A DNA stretch of 64,000 nucleotides from a virus. The stretch spans positions 1-64,000 of IMG/VR virus record IMGVR_UViG_3300042567_002119, one strand, 5' to 3'. Of the stretch, positions 52,078 through 59,364 are shown piece by piece; the stretch's first letter is position 1, and each line of letters opens with the position of its first letter. The translations under genes were made by a program, and so were the position numbers. Under the pieces are notes generated by a model. The model did not search any database. It saw only the letters and a list, made by a program, of their open reading frames with translations, and was not told the origin of the DNA.

Positions 52078-52581
52078 ATGAAAAAATTAGCAATCCTATT
52101 CGCAATCCTAATCTCAATCTCTGCCCAAGCGCAACAAGTTAGATCTAGTAGATTAGACTCTTTGATCTGGCAAGAAATTAACGTGTACCGTTTGGGCTTG
52201 GGTGGTTCACCAGTAACCAAATTCAATAATGGTGCTTTACGTAAAAGAAGTTATCAGTTAACTAATCTTAATGCAGGTAGACCTGAAATTGATCATACCC
52301 GTGGAGACAGTACTTTTGTTGGATATAATACTGAGTGTATCTACATGTATAAGACTAGTGGGACAACTGTTTCTAAAAAATACAGTGTGAATGCTTTAAC
52401 TGATGAGGTATTGCAGGAAATCGCAAAAATTGTGGTACAGGCTTGGATCGATTCGCCTAATCATAATTTTAGAATTGCAAGTAAATTTGCAGCTGAGTCA
52501 ACGATTACCACAGTTATGGAATTTGGCAAAGACTCATTTAGAGTAACTGCATCTTACCATGCACTAGATAAAAAGTATTAA
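52078..52581 (+). CDS. Secreted CAP-like protein, divergent second copy
   Basis: 167 residues. A signal peptide (about 1-18, ending SAQA) is followed by LIWQEINVYRLGLGGSP and, later, WIDSPNHNFRI, the equivalents of the first and last CAP-domain motifs. The middle is shorter and lacks the ENVG segment, so the domain may be degenerate. Its promoter block and position next to a tagged OmpA-like gene mirror the pair at 49.7-52.0 kb. This suggests a duplicated cassette. Confidence 0.7.
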   Translation: MKKLAILFAILISISAQAQQVRSSRLDSLIWQEINVYRLGLGGSPVTKFNNGALRKRSYQLTNLNAGRPEIDHTRGDSTFVGYNTECIYMYKTSGTTVSKKYSVNALTDEVLQEIAKIVVQAWIDSPNHNFRIASKFAAESTITTVMEFGKDSFRVTASYHALDKKY

Positions 52582-52602
52582 GTAAAACACTAATCAAATA
52601 AA

Positions 52603-52632
52603 AAAGGGACTGATATTTCTATCGGTCCCTTT
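52603..52632 (+). terminator. Bidirectional terminator
   Basis: AAAGGGACTGAT and ATCGGTCCCTTT around ATTTCT, between convergent genes. Confidence 0.85.
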
Positions 52633-52652
52633 GTGTATTAAGTTTAAACTTA

Positions 52653-53906
52653 TTATTTAGCGGCTGCTGCAGTTAAAGTAAGTTTCAATTCAAAGAATTG
52701 AGCTTTTCCTCTAACGTTAGTAGTTGCATTTCCAGTTGAAACAGCAGTAGTCTTAGTAGTTTCTACAGCTTTAGGCTTAACTGCATTTTTTTCAATGTTT
52801 AGGTCAACGAAACGGTCAGCTGCATTTGCAGGTTGACCACTTGCACCGATTGACCATGCAACTTCGTATGCATCAAAACCTGGATGTCCTTTTGCTTTAA
52901 GTCCAGAGTTAAGAGCATTCATGAAAGCAACACCACGACGGTAAGCAAGATCTTGATTTTTAGTTGCATCATCCTTTGGAGTTACTGCACCAGTTCCGTC
53001 AGCCTTAGGCATTTGTTTACCGTTCCATTCAGTACTTGCACCAGAAGTTAAAGTAAATTTATCAGGGCGTGATCCTGCTGGGAATTTAGCTAAACATAAC
53101 TCTACTGCTTTTGCAACCTCAGCTTGAATAGCTGGAGTAACTTGGTCAGAACCAGCTGCGAATTCTGCAGCGAATTTGCCAGTAACTGCATCGGAACCTC
53201 CAGTTTGAGCAACGTCTACTTTAAGATCCTTACCTGCAGCAAGGTCGCCAAGTAATTGTTGAGTGTACAAATATAGATTGTCAGCGTCTACTACTGGAGT
53301 AGTTGTAATATCTAGGTAACCGTCTTCTCCCATTCTTTGGCTCAAGATGAATTGACCTTGACCCATTTCAAATGCATTTTGGTTATATGCGTTAACAAAT
53401 CCCAACAACATACCTGTACTAGAGGTTGCTTTACTCCAACGTGGATCAGTATCAATTTCCAGTGAATTAATCCCAATTCGACCCTGAGTCATGATTCTAC
53501 CTGTACCGTCAGCTCCAGGATTGTAGTCCACCGTTGTTTTGCTGTAGGCAATTTTTGATTGACCTGCAATCAAACTATCAAGAGTAGCGGTAACTACTTC
53601 GTCTAGGCTCTTACCGCCAAAGATTCCCAAGAAACCTTTTTTAGCCGTTTGGCCGTGTTTAGCAAGGCTTCCCAAAATTTCTTGATGAGCCTCTTTCTTT
53701 TTAATGTTTTGGATGTTAGACTTTGCAACCTCTTGCGTGAATAGTCTAAATTGTGCTCCAGCTTGACTTGCGATGTACTGATCGTATTTTGCCTCGTCAA
53801 TGCTAAAGTCATCAGTACTGAGAGTAACTGAATCGATTGACCAGTTTTCGTTTATAGCGTTTAGGTTTTCGTTTAACCATTGGCTATAGCCTTTAATTAA
53901 GTTCAT
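52653..53906 (-). CDS. Tagged protein with OmpA-like C-terminal domain (B)
   Basis: 417 residues. KGYSQWLNE-N is an exact tag match, nearly identical to the tag at 51992. A helical domain (about 30-110) with a Gly-Phe-rich loop (KKGFLGIFGGKS) is followed by a beta section. A divergent OmpA-like fold (about 235-350) then begins FAAGSDQVTPAIQAEV and ends DLAYRRGVAFMNALNSGL (the peptidoglycan-binding-helix position). Paralogue of 50373-51992. Confidence 0.68.
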   Translation of the reverse strand: MNLIKGYSQWLNENLNAINENWSIDSVTLSTDDFSIDEAKYDQYIASQAGAQFRLFTQEVAKSNIQNIKKKEAHQEILGSLAKHGQTAKKGFLGIFGGKSLDEVVTATLDSLIAGQSKIAYSKTTVDYNPGADGTGRIMTQGRIGINSLEIDTDPRWSKATSSTGMLLGFVNAYNQNAFEMGQGQFILSQRMGEDGYLDITTTPVVDADNLYLYTQQLLGDLAAGKDLKVDVAQTGGSDAVTGKFAAEFAAGSDQVTPAIQAEVAKAVELCLAKFPAGSRPDKFTLTSGASTEWNGKQMPKADGTGAVTPKDDATKNQDLAYRRGVAFMNALNSGLKAKGHPGFDAYEVAWSIGASGQPANAADRFVDLNIEKNAVKPKAVETTKTTAVSTGNATTNVRGKAQFFELKLTLTAAAAK

Positions 53907-53927
53907 AGTATACTAAAATATTTTAAG

Positions 53928-53935
53928 TTATTTAT
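53928..53935 (-). promoter_or_regulatory. Late-type promoter motif ATAAATAA
   Basis: Minus strand, 21 bases before the start at 53906. Confidence 0.6.
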
Positions 53936-53940
53936 CTTGA

Positions 53941-54140
53941 GCAGGTTCCCATTTTTTTATTACCTGAACAGCTTTCCGACTGATTAGGCGACCGTCTCAC
54001 CGGTACATAATAGTCACGGGTCTTCCGCAGCTTCACAGAGGTCTCCACGTCGCGGCCCCGCCTAGGGGGTTTTTGCGGCGGTGCAGGCACGCCCAATCTT
54101 TTTCAGGCCGGGCGACCAATTGCCGGGATTCTTTGGTACC
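53941..54140. other. GC-rich non-coding segment, possible structured RNA
   Basis: This intergenic stretch is much richer in G and C than its surroundings. It contains several inverted repeats, for example CAGGT with ACCTG at the left end, CCCC-GCCTA-GGGG near 54060, and GGTAC blocks near both ends (54002 and 54135). No ORF with coding character is visible. It could encode a structured RNA or a replication/regulatory site. I do not recognise a family. Confidence 0.4.
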
Positions 54141-54171
54141 TTAACCTTAAATCAAAAATAATTTGTTTAAC

Positions 54172-54552
54172 ATGAGAAAATCAAAAGCAACCGCAGCTAC
54201 CAAGGTATCTGCACCAGCGGTAAAGGCCGCAACTCCTTCAACAACAAAGACCGCAAAAACTGCGAAGTCTAAAAAATCTACTGGGTCTACTGTTTCAGCG
54301 GTAACCGTAACAGCTACCGTTTCAACGGGTCGTAATGCTGGCCGTAAAGGTATGAGTTACGCAAAGTTAACTCCAGCTCAAAAGTTAGAGGTAATCTCTG
54401 CTCGCAAACGTCGTGGAGATAACTCAATGGTAGCTACGAAATTAGGGGTAGACTCTAAATTGGTAAGCGCTGTCGTAACTGGCCGTAAGTCAGACATGCG
54501 AGTTATGAATGCCCTATACAATACTGTACGTGGCCGTAAGGTAACTGCATAA
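54172..54552 (+). CDS. Histone-like DNA-binding protein
   Basis: 126 residues from MRKSKATAA. The first half is Lys/Ala/Thr/Ser-rich, like histone H1 or bacterial Hc1-type tails. The second half (about 60-126) has LTPAQKLEVISARKRRGDNSM followed by a helix-turn-helix-like stretch and a basic end. It probably coats or condenses DNA. Start chosen at the ATG because an upstream TTG has no support. A GC-rich segment precedes it. Confidence 0.75.
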   Translation: MRKSKATAATKVSAPAVKAATPSTTKTAKTAKSKKSTGSTVSAVTVTATVSTGRNAGRKGMSYAKLTPAQKLEVISARKRRGDNSMVATKLGVDSKLVSAVVTGRKSDMRVMNALYNTVRGRKVTA

Positions 54553-54576
54553 CACAACACTTAGCCCAAAACAAAG

Positions 54577-54606
54577 AAAGGGGATCCTCAGAAGGGATCC
54601 CTTTTT
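54577..54606 (+). terminator. Rho-independent terminator
   Basis: GGGGATCC-TCAGAA-GGGATCCCTTTTT; stem of at least eight pairs and a T run. Confidence 0.88.
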
Positions 54607-54625
54607 GGGGTATATAGATAACTTC

Positions 54626-54718
54626 ATGAAAACGGTATATGTGTGGCTGGGGGTTACCCTGTGGTTCCTAGCTATTATAGTCTACTCCGGATTGAAGAGG
54701 ATAGAACGTAGAGGTTAA
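54626..54718 (+). CDS. Very small single-helix membrane protein
   Basis: 30 residues: MKTVYVWLGVTLWFLAIIVY then a basic tail. Too small for certainty, but the hydrophobic helix and charged end are typical of phage micro-proteins. Confidence 0.45.
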   Translation: MKTVYVWLGVTLWFLAIIVYSGLKRIERRG

Positions 54719-54720
54719 GG

Positions 54721-55152
54721 TTATCTTAAGAGATCCAGTCGGGGTACAGATCGCCCGCTGGGTACTTCCCGCCAGGTCTTGTCTCCCAATTCCCAAATAA
54801 GATCTACATCGTGTTCTTTAGCTAGATTCATGATAAACCCGTCAACAAACTCAACATCTCCAGGCTCGTCGGCCTTGACCATGCGAATAAGTTCAGCCGG
54901 TGGATACTCGTACCAAGAGTCCTCACCGTCAGCATTGGGAGCCGGATAGGCCTCCATGAACCAACACTTCATAAAGGTTTCTAGATTACCGGAAAAATCC
55001 TTTCGACCAATCTTTTCCCAGTCTACCCGGACTATCAGCACACGAAACCCAGGAATGGGAATCCCCAGCCTATGGAGTTCCATCTGATCGGTGTAATTCT
55101 GAGCCGACTCAGTTAGCGCAAATCCATTGAAATCGGTAATATAATTCTGCAT
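54721..55152 (-). CDS. Tagged protein, unrecognised
   Basis: 143 residues. ITDFNGFALTE-S is a tag match with one extra residue. The remainder is acidic, alpha/beta, with several Trp (CWFMEAYPAPNADGED). The late motif lies only four bases before the ATG. Either translation is leaderless or the true start is internal; no other Met fits the tag. No family recognised. Confidence 0.65.
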   Translation of the reverse strand: MQNYITDFNGFALTESAQNYTDQMELHRLGIPIPGFRVLIVRVDWEKIGRKDFSGNLETFMKCWFMEAYPAPNADGEDSWYEYPPAELIRMVKADEPGDVEFVDGFIMNLAKEHDVDLIWELGDKTWREVPSGRSVPRLDLLR

Positions 55153-55156
55153 GTGG

Positions 55157-55164
55157 TTATTTAT
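55157..55164 (-). promoter_or_regulatory. Late-type promoter motif very close to ATG
   Basis: Minus strand TATAAATAA with four bases before the ATG at 55152. Confidence 0.5.
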
Positions 55165-55740
55165 ACAGCCCCTACCCGGGGGAGAATTTGCTCCAGGCAG
55201 AGAGTCTAGCTCGGGGAGAATTTCTAAAAAGCTATTAGGTAGACGAGGTTTCCTCGGGTAGTTTAGACCGGGAATCCGCAGATACCAAGGACCTCGACGG
55301 AAATCGGCTGCATTGGCCAGAGCGCTATTCCCAGGCCGTGGAGAAATCAGAAGAAAGTAAAGTGCAGCACACCGCCTCCTGGAGTACTTTTTTTATGTCA
55401 GCAAGGTCACTCCTGGAGCACTTATTCAGCTGCCCGGTACCACTCCTGGAGTCACCTGGGTACTGCTCCTGGAGTCACCTGGCCGGTGACCCTGGCCGGC
55501 TCCTGGGGGCTGTCCTGGCCGGTACTATTCAGCCGGTACTGGACCGGTCCGGCTACTGATCTGGTCCGGACTCCGGCAGATCTTAGCTAGTTCGGATCCA
55601 GCTGGCCGGGTCTAGAGCAGGCTAGTCGTTATTCCGCCCGGCCAAAAGTTGTTAGACCCCGCCGAAAGTTGTTAAGCCCCGCCGAAAATTAGCAACTACC
55701 CGTCTTTCTGCTCTAGAGCTTAGAACTTTGGTCTACCGCT
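55165..55740. repeat. GC-rich repeat-rich non-coding locus
   Basis: About 575 bases without credible genes. The palindrome CTCCTGGAG occurs at 55376, 55410, 55443 and 55466, and a variant at 55500. Several CCGGTAC and GGCCGG blocks follow (55435-55560). Then come three 20-base tandem units. The whole is far more GC-rich than the genome. An origin, regulatory RNA or packaging-related site is possible; the sequence alone does not decide. Confidence 0.6.
55611..55717. repeat. Inverted repeat enclosing three 20-base tandem units
   Basis: TCTAGAGCAG at 55611-55620 and its exact complement at 55708-55717 flank units at 55641-55660, 55661-55680 and 55681-55700, which begin GCCAAAAG, GCCGAAAG and GCCGAAAA. 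The first two differ at three positions; the third diverges in its second half. Confidence 0.6.
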
Positions 55741-55770
55741 GTGTATAAGAAATATAATTACAGATTAGAG

Positions 55771-56082
55771 ATGAGTCAAGTTACAGAGTATTTAGTTGCG
55801 GAATTCCTAAGAATTCTAGACCGCAGCGGCCGGGACTGGCACCGTATCCAATGGGCAATACGCGGATTGGAAGCAGAGGTCCGGGCGTCAATCGCCCAGG
55901 ACGATCCTTGGTCCGAGGAGTTAGAAGAGTATTTAGAGTCCAGAATCGTGGAAGCCCTGGTCCTCGCAAGAACCGAGGCAATAGGCTTAGAGGAGTTTGA
56001 ATGGGCGCATGAAATAACGGCCAGGCTGGTAGAGCTTGGAATAGAACCTAAAAAAACCGAATCTGAATATGTACAATGCTAA
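55771..56082 (+). CDS. Small acidic helical protein
   Basis: 103 residues from MSQVTEYLVA, helical and acidic (EELEEYLESRIVEALVLARTEA). A TATAAT lies about 20 bases upstream. Its end overlaps the next gene by 14 bases. The codons are more GC-rich than those of other genes. No family recognised. Confidence 0.65.
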   Translation: MSQVTEYLVAEFLRILDRSGRDWHRIQWAIRGLEAEVRASIAQDDPWSEELEEYLESRIVEALVLARTEAIGLEEFEWAHEITARLVELGIEPKKTESEYVQC

Positions 56083-56266
56083 CCGACCGGATGTTATAGA
56101 CCAAGAGATAATTCTCGAGCTTAACGGGCCGGGTCTAATTGACTGGACCGGAATACAGGCCAGACTCCTGGACAAGAAGATAAATGTAGAACGCGGACTT
56201 CTGCATAGACGTTGCAAAGAGCTGTTACGCTCTAGAGCCAGGGAACCTTGGCTATGGAGAGAGTAA
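56069..56266 (+). CDS. Small basic protein, possible helix-turn-helix
   Basis: 65 residues with WTGIQARLLDKKINVERGLLHRRCKELLRS, which could form a short helix-turn-helix. Overlaps the previous gene. Function unknown. Confidence 0.6.
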   Translation: MYNANRPDVIDQEIILELNGPGLIDWTGIQARLLDKKINVERGLLHRRCKELLRSRAREPWLWRE

Positions 56267-56303
56267 GATATAATATTATTAAACAAAAATAACCCATAGG
56301 ATT

Positions 56304-56522
56304 ATGAATTCAAAAAGAACAGAACAGATTGCAACTATACTTGGAGCTCTAGCGATTGGCTTGCTGGCTTCTATCGTTGTTGCTTTTCCAGTAAAATGGT
56401 TGTGGAACTGGTTGGTACCCGAAATTTTTGGTGCTAAACCAATTAGCGCAGTGCAGGCTTGGGGTCTAGTATTCCTTGCCCATCTTATTTTTCCAAAGAC
56501 CAAGTTAGAGTCTAAGAAATAA
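56304..56522 (+). CDS. Small two-helix membrane protein
   Basis: 72 residues. Helices are at about 10-27 and 50-63, with LWNWLVPEIFGAKPISAVQAWG between. This arrangement is common in small phage inner-membrane proteins. Preceded by ATATAATATTATT. Terminator follows. Confidence 0.75.
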   Translation: MNSKRTEQIATILGALAIGLLASIVVAFPVKWLWNWLVPEIFGAKPISAVQAWGLVFLAHLIFPKTKLESKK

Positions 56523-56544
56523 GAGTAAATCTTTTTAAAAAATA

Positions 56545-56579
56545 ATAGACCCTGGATTTTTTAGATTCAGGGTTTTTTA
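56545..56579 (+). terminator. Terminator, possibly bidirectional
   Basis: ACCCTGGA and TTCAGGGT pair around TTTTTTAGA, followed by a T run. It lies between convergent genes, and the minus-strand gene ends within it. Confidence 0.8.
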
Positions 56580-57178
56580 TTTAGGGTCTGCTCGCTTGAA
56601 GCCTGCACAGTTAAGCATTTACCCAATGTATTAGATGTTATTGGACCGTAGTGCATAATGCCAATCGCTAGCGCTGAAGTCGAAGACGGCTTGGCCGGAA
56701 CCAGATAAGCAATCACTCCGCCGGTAGTCATTTCCCAAGTAAAACCAAAATTAGAGTTTGGGTTCCATGCGGTTGAGGTTGAAATCCTAAAAATTCCAAC
56801 CTCTACTCCAGCTCCAGCCGGTATGGTGGGCGCGGTCTCGTTGGTAAAGATATTAGTTGCGGAAGAGAAATTTAACTTTCGCTGGCCTGAAATATAGGGC
56901 AAGTTAGCAGTTACTCTAGGCCAGCCCAACCAGGACCGGTCAATATTATTATTCAGTGCTTTCCATGTTATAGTTCCAGTTGTTATCTTTGGGGAATGAA
57001 CTCCTCGAATAATCAACGCGTTAAATTTAACGGTTGTCGTATTGGTATTTGTTAATCTAATCAGGAAGTCTGCCGTGTTTTCAGTTGAGGCTAACCATTC
57101 CATGTCTAGTCTGATTGAGACGGTTGGCGCGATGCTAGTTAACTCTTGTAATCTTTGGGTCTTTTTGTCTATACTCAT
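56567..57178 (-). CDS. Putative virion structural protein, unrecognised
   Basis: 203 residues, beta-rich, Thr/Asn-rich and low in charge (TNTNTTTVKFNALIIRG...). The composition suits a phage decoration, fibre or tail protein. It is the only minus-strand gene of the right arm. No ATAAATAA motif precedes it, only AT-rich DNA. No family recognised. Confidence 0.6.
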   Translation of the reverse strand: MSIDKKTQRLQELTSIAPTVSIRLDMEWLASTENTADFLIRLTNTNTTTVKFNALIIRGVHSPKITTGTITWKALNNNIDRSWLGWPRVTANLPYISGQRKLNFSSATNIFTNETAPTIPAGAGVEVGIFRISTSTAWNPNSNFGFTWEMTTGGVIAYLVPAKPSSTSALAIGIMHYGPITSNTLGKCLTVQASSEQTLNKKP

Positions 57179-57269
57179 TGTTTTTATTATTTTTTAAATT
57201 TGAGCTAGACGTTTCAACAACGGTTATACTTTTATATATTACCGGTTAATAACTCTACTGAAAATAATT

Positions 57270-57312
57270 CACAAAAAGTTTTTGGGTCTCAAAGATTAGT
57301 ATTATATTTACA
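57270..57312 (+). promoter_or_regulatory. Bacteroidetes-type early promoter 1
   Basis: AAAAAGTTTTTGGGTCTCAA followed by TATATTTA at 57303-57310. Leader to ATG 57338 is 27 bases. Confidence 0.75.
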
Positions 57313-57337
57313 GTATAACCAATTAAACTACAGTACT

Positions 57338-57565
57338 ATGGGCAATGAAGTAATCGCAAAAGACAAGCAGGACTGGTGGAGACTTGTAAGACAGGATCTA
57401 GCCCAGTGGAATCTAAAAAACCACAATGAAGATAACCTAAGTATTCAAGATTGGATAGGCGAGGTGGGTCCGAAGATCCACGGAGGTATTGCGTTTAGAG
57501 ACAGATACGGAGATTGGGATGTATCCCTTTCGGACCATGATGAAGATGAAGAAGACTCTTGGTAA
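57338..57565 (+). CDS. Small acidic early protein
   Basis: 75 residues, Trp-rich and acidic with a C-terminal DEDEEDSW. First gene of the early-promoter series. No family recognised. Confidence 0.7.
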   Translation: MGNEVIAKDKQDWWRLVRQDLAQWNLKNHNEDNLSIQDWIGEVGPKIHGGIAFRDRYGDWDVSLSDHDEDEEDSW

Positions 57566-57597
57566 TTGTTAATAACTTCTGAAAAATAAATCACAAA

Positions 57598-57634
57598 AAG
57601 TTTTTTAGTCTCAAAAGTTCTTGTTATATTTACT
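57598..57634 (+). promoter_or_regulatory. Bacteroidetes-type early promoter 2
   Basis: TTTTTTAGTCTCAA at 57601-57614, TATATTTA at 57625-57632, leader of 34 bases. Confidence 0.78.
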
Positions 57635-57666
57635 TTATAAATCAAACCAATTAAAAACAAAACATT

Positions 57667-57807
57667 ATGAAAAAGGGAATTATCTTAGAAGGAGTTATGA
57701 TGGTATGGGCGTTCACGCTAATGGCAATGGTCGTAGTAGGAATTGGATACGCAGCATTTAATGTCTTAACTGGAAACGTACACGGAACTGCAAGTTTTGA
57801 ATTTTAA
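57667..57807 (+). CDS. Very small membrane protein
   Basis: 46 residues with one hydrophobic helix (VMMVWAFTLMAMVVVGIGYAAF read in part, about residues 10-31). Early promoter directly upstream. Confidence 0.62.
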   Translation: MKKGIILEGVMMVWAFTLMAMVVVGIGYAAFNVLTGNVHGTASFEF

Positions 57808-57825
57808 CCCGTAAAATCTAGCGAC

Positions 57826-58002
57826 ATGACAGACAGACAAAAAGCAGTAGCCAGCCTTGAAAATCTTAGAGCACAAGGAATTCAAGAATCAGCGATACTC
57901 GATTTCATTATTAACGATTACCTAACCGGTTCAGAAGCAAGAGCCACGTTAGTAGCAGCAGAGTTAGAGTTACTTCCATTTACTGGATTCGAAGAAGATT
58001 AA
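57826..58002 (+). CDS. Small acidic protein
   Basis: 58 residues (MTDRQKAVASLENLR...), helical, acidic end. Nineteen bases after the membrane micro-protein, same transcript. Function unknown. Confidence 0.62.
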   Translation: MTDRQKAVASLENLRAQGIQESAILDFIINDYLTGSEARATLVAAELELLPFTGFEED

Positions 58003-58026
58003 CCATTACTGAAGAACTGATGTACT

Positions 58027-58055
58027 GGGCCGAGAGATCGGCCCTTTCTTTTTTT
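58027..58055 (+). terminator. Rho-independent terminator
   Basis: GGGCCGA-GAGA-TCGGCCC followed by TTTCTTTTTTT. It lies inside the longest ORF around the sigma factor and so argues for the later start at 58071. Confidence 0.92.
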
Positions 58056-58070
58056 GGTAAGATATACTTT

Positions 58071-59018
58071 ATGAAGAAGATAGATTCAAAGAATATAGTT
58101 AGAACAGTTGCTGATAACCGCGAAAGCTTTAACCGGTATTTGCAGGAAATCCGCCGGACTCCGGTTCTCTCGAGCGAGGAAGAGATAGCATTGTTTAGGC
58201 GGTTTAAAGCTGGAGACCCGACCGCGGAACAGCGGATTATAAAAGCGAATCTGCTTTTTGTAATTACGGTTGCCAAACAGTATTCAAGCCTAGTCAACAA
58301 GACCAGCCTAACACTGGAAGATCTGGTTTCTGAAGGTAATCTTGGTCTGGTCAAGGCGGTTCACAGGTTCGAGCCGGACCGTGGGTTTAAGTTTATATCA
58401 TACGCGGTTTTTTGGATTAAACAAGCAATACTAGATTGTCTTCAACATAATGTCAAGACGGTTCGTGTTCCAAACTCTGCCCAACTAATTGTAACTCGGG
58501 CTCTAAAAGCGGCGGAGCAGGTTGAGCACAAGACCGAGCGTAGCGCAACGTTTGAAGAAATAGCAGATATCGTAGCGGCGGATCCAGCAATGTCAGATAC
58601 CAAGGTAACTGCGTCTAGAATAGCTGAGGTCTTAACCGCAACAAGTTGGGAAAAGAGTCTTAATCAAAAGATAGACCCGGACTCGAACGAAGAATTTATA
58701 GACAGCCTTGCTTCAAGTATATCAACTGATTCAGATCTGCTTGGTCTCGAGAAAGAGTCTGTGGTTGAAGCAATGCTCAAAACCTTGAAAGGAGATAATC
58801 GCTTGTTTATAGTAAAGCATTACGGTCTCGATGGATACCAACCGACTCCAATAAAGACAATAGCGGAAGAATTCGATTGCAGTGTCGAGACGGTTAGACA
58901 ACGGATTAAATTATCTTTTAAATTATTAAAGAAGAATCAAAAAGATAAGTTAAGATATTTTAATCCTAATTTCCGAGAGTCAGCCATTGCATATACCCCG
59001 TTTGGCAGCGGTTGGTAA
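58071..59018 (+). CDS. RpoD-like sigma factor (315 aa)
   Basis: NRESFNRYLQEI (about 17-28) is region 1.2. ANLLFVITVAKQY and LVSEGNLGLVKAVHRFEP with GFKFISYAVFWIKQAIL are region 2 (about 60-125). Region 3 lies at about 130-200 and region 4 at about 225-290 (TIAEEFDCSVETVRQRIK). The layout and length match the short primary sigma of Bacteroidetes, which have no region 1.1. It may redirect host polymerase. Promoter-like GGTAAGATATACTTT abuts the ATG; codons are GC-richer than in neighbours. Confidence 0.93.
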   Translation: MKKIDSKNIVRTVADNRESFNRYLQEIRRTPVLSSEEEIALFRRFKAGDPTAEQRIIKANLLFVITVAKQYSSLVNKTSLTLEDLVSEGNLGLVKAVHRFEPDRGFKFISYAVFWIKQAILDCLQHNVKTVRVPNSAQLIVTRALKAAEQVEHKTERSATFEEIADIVAADPAMSDTKVTASRIAEVLTATSWEKSLNQKIDPDSNEEFIDSLASSISTDSDLLGLEKESVVEAMLKTLKGDNRLFIVKHYGLDGYQPTPIKTIAEEFDCSVETVRQRIKLSFKLLKKNQKDKLRYFNPNFRESAIAYTPFGSGW

Positions 59019-59039
59019 ATTGTTAATAACTCTAGGATA

Positions 59040-59080
59040 AAATATTTTCTAGTATCAAAGATTATTATTATATTTGTATT
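59040..59080 (+). promoter_or_regulatory. Bacteroidetes-type early promoter 3
   Basis: TTTTCTAGTATCAA then TATATTTG at 59069-59076, leader of 26 bases. Confidence 0.8.
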
Positions 59081-59102
59081 ATAACAACTAAAACCAGAAA
59101 CC

Positions 59103-59273
59103 ATGCAAAAATTCTTAGCTAAATTATTCTTTGGAGAACCACAAGGAGAAACAATTGATTTAACGTACGGAACTCTACGCGTTGCGCGCACAGTCGAGCC
59201 GGACGAGAAATTAGGATTCAACGAGTTTTGGACCAGCGTCTATGCGGAAAACAAAAGATTAAACGGATACTAA
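59103..59273 (+). CDS. Small early protein
   Basis: 56 residues (MQKFLAKLFF...KRLNGY), amphipathic N-terminus. Function unknown. Confidence 0.65.
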   Translation: MQKFLAKLFFGEPQGETIDLTYGTLRVARTVEPDEKLGFNEFWTSVYAENKRLNGY

Positions 59274-59296
59274 GCTATCCGAATCTCTTTCTCTAG

Positions 59297-59324
59297 AAGC
59301 CGGGTCCAATGGGTCCGGCTTTTT
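59297..59324 (+). terminator. Rho-independent terminator
   Basis: AAGCCGG and CCGGCTT around GTCCAATGGGT, followed by TTTT. Confidence 0.8.
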
Positions 59325-59332
59325 AGTATAAT
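59325..59332 (+). promoter_or_regulatory. AGTATAAT promoter motif
   Basis: TTTAGTATAATAATTATATAAC directly after the terminator; 32 bases before the ATG at 59365, with a GGAGG-like RBS in the leader. Confidence 0.5.
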
Positions 59333-59364
59333 AATTATATAACAAACGGAAGGAGAAACAGACC

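Noticed and set aside
55338-55559. 73-residue ORF in the GC-rich repeat locus
   Set aside because: Its translation follows the palindromic repeats and shows no protein-like composition; no promoter or start context.
55641-55700. CRISPR array
   Set aside because: The 20-base units are directly tandem with no spacers and occur only three times.
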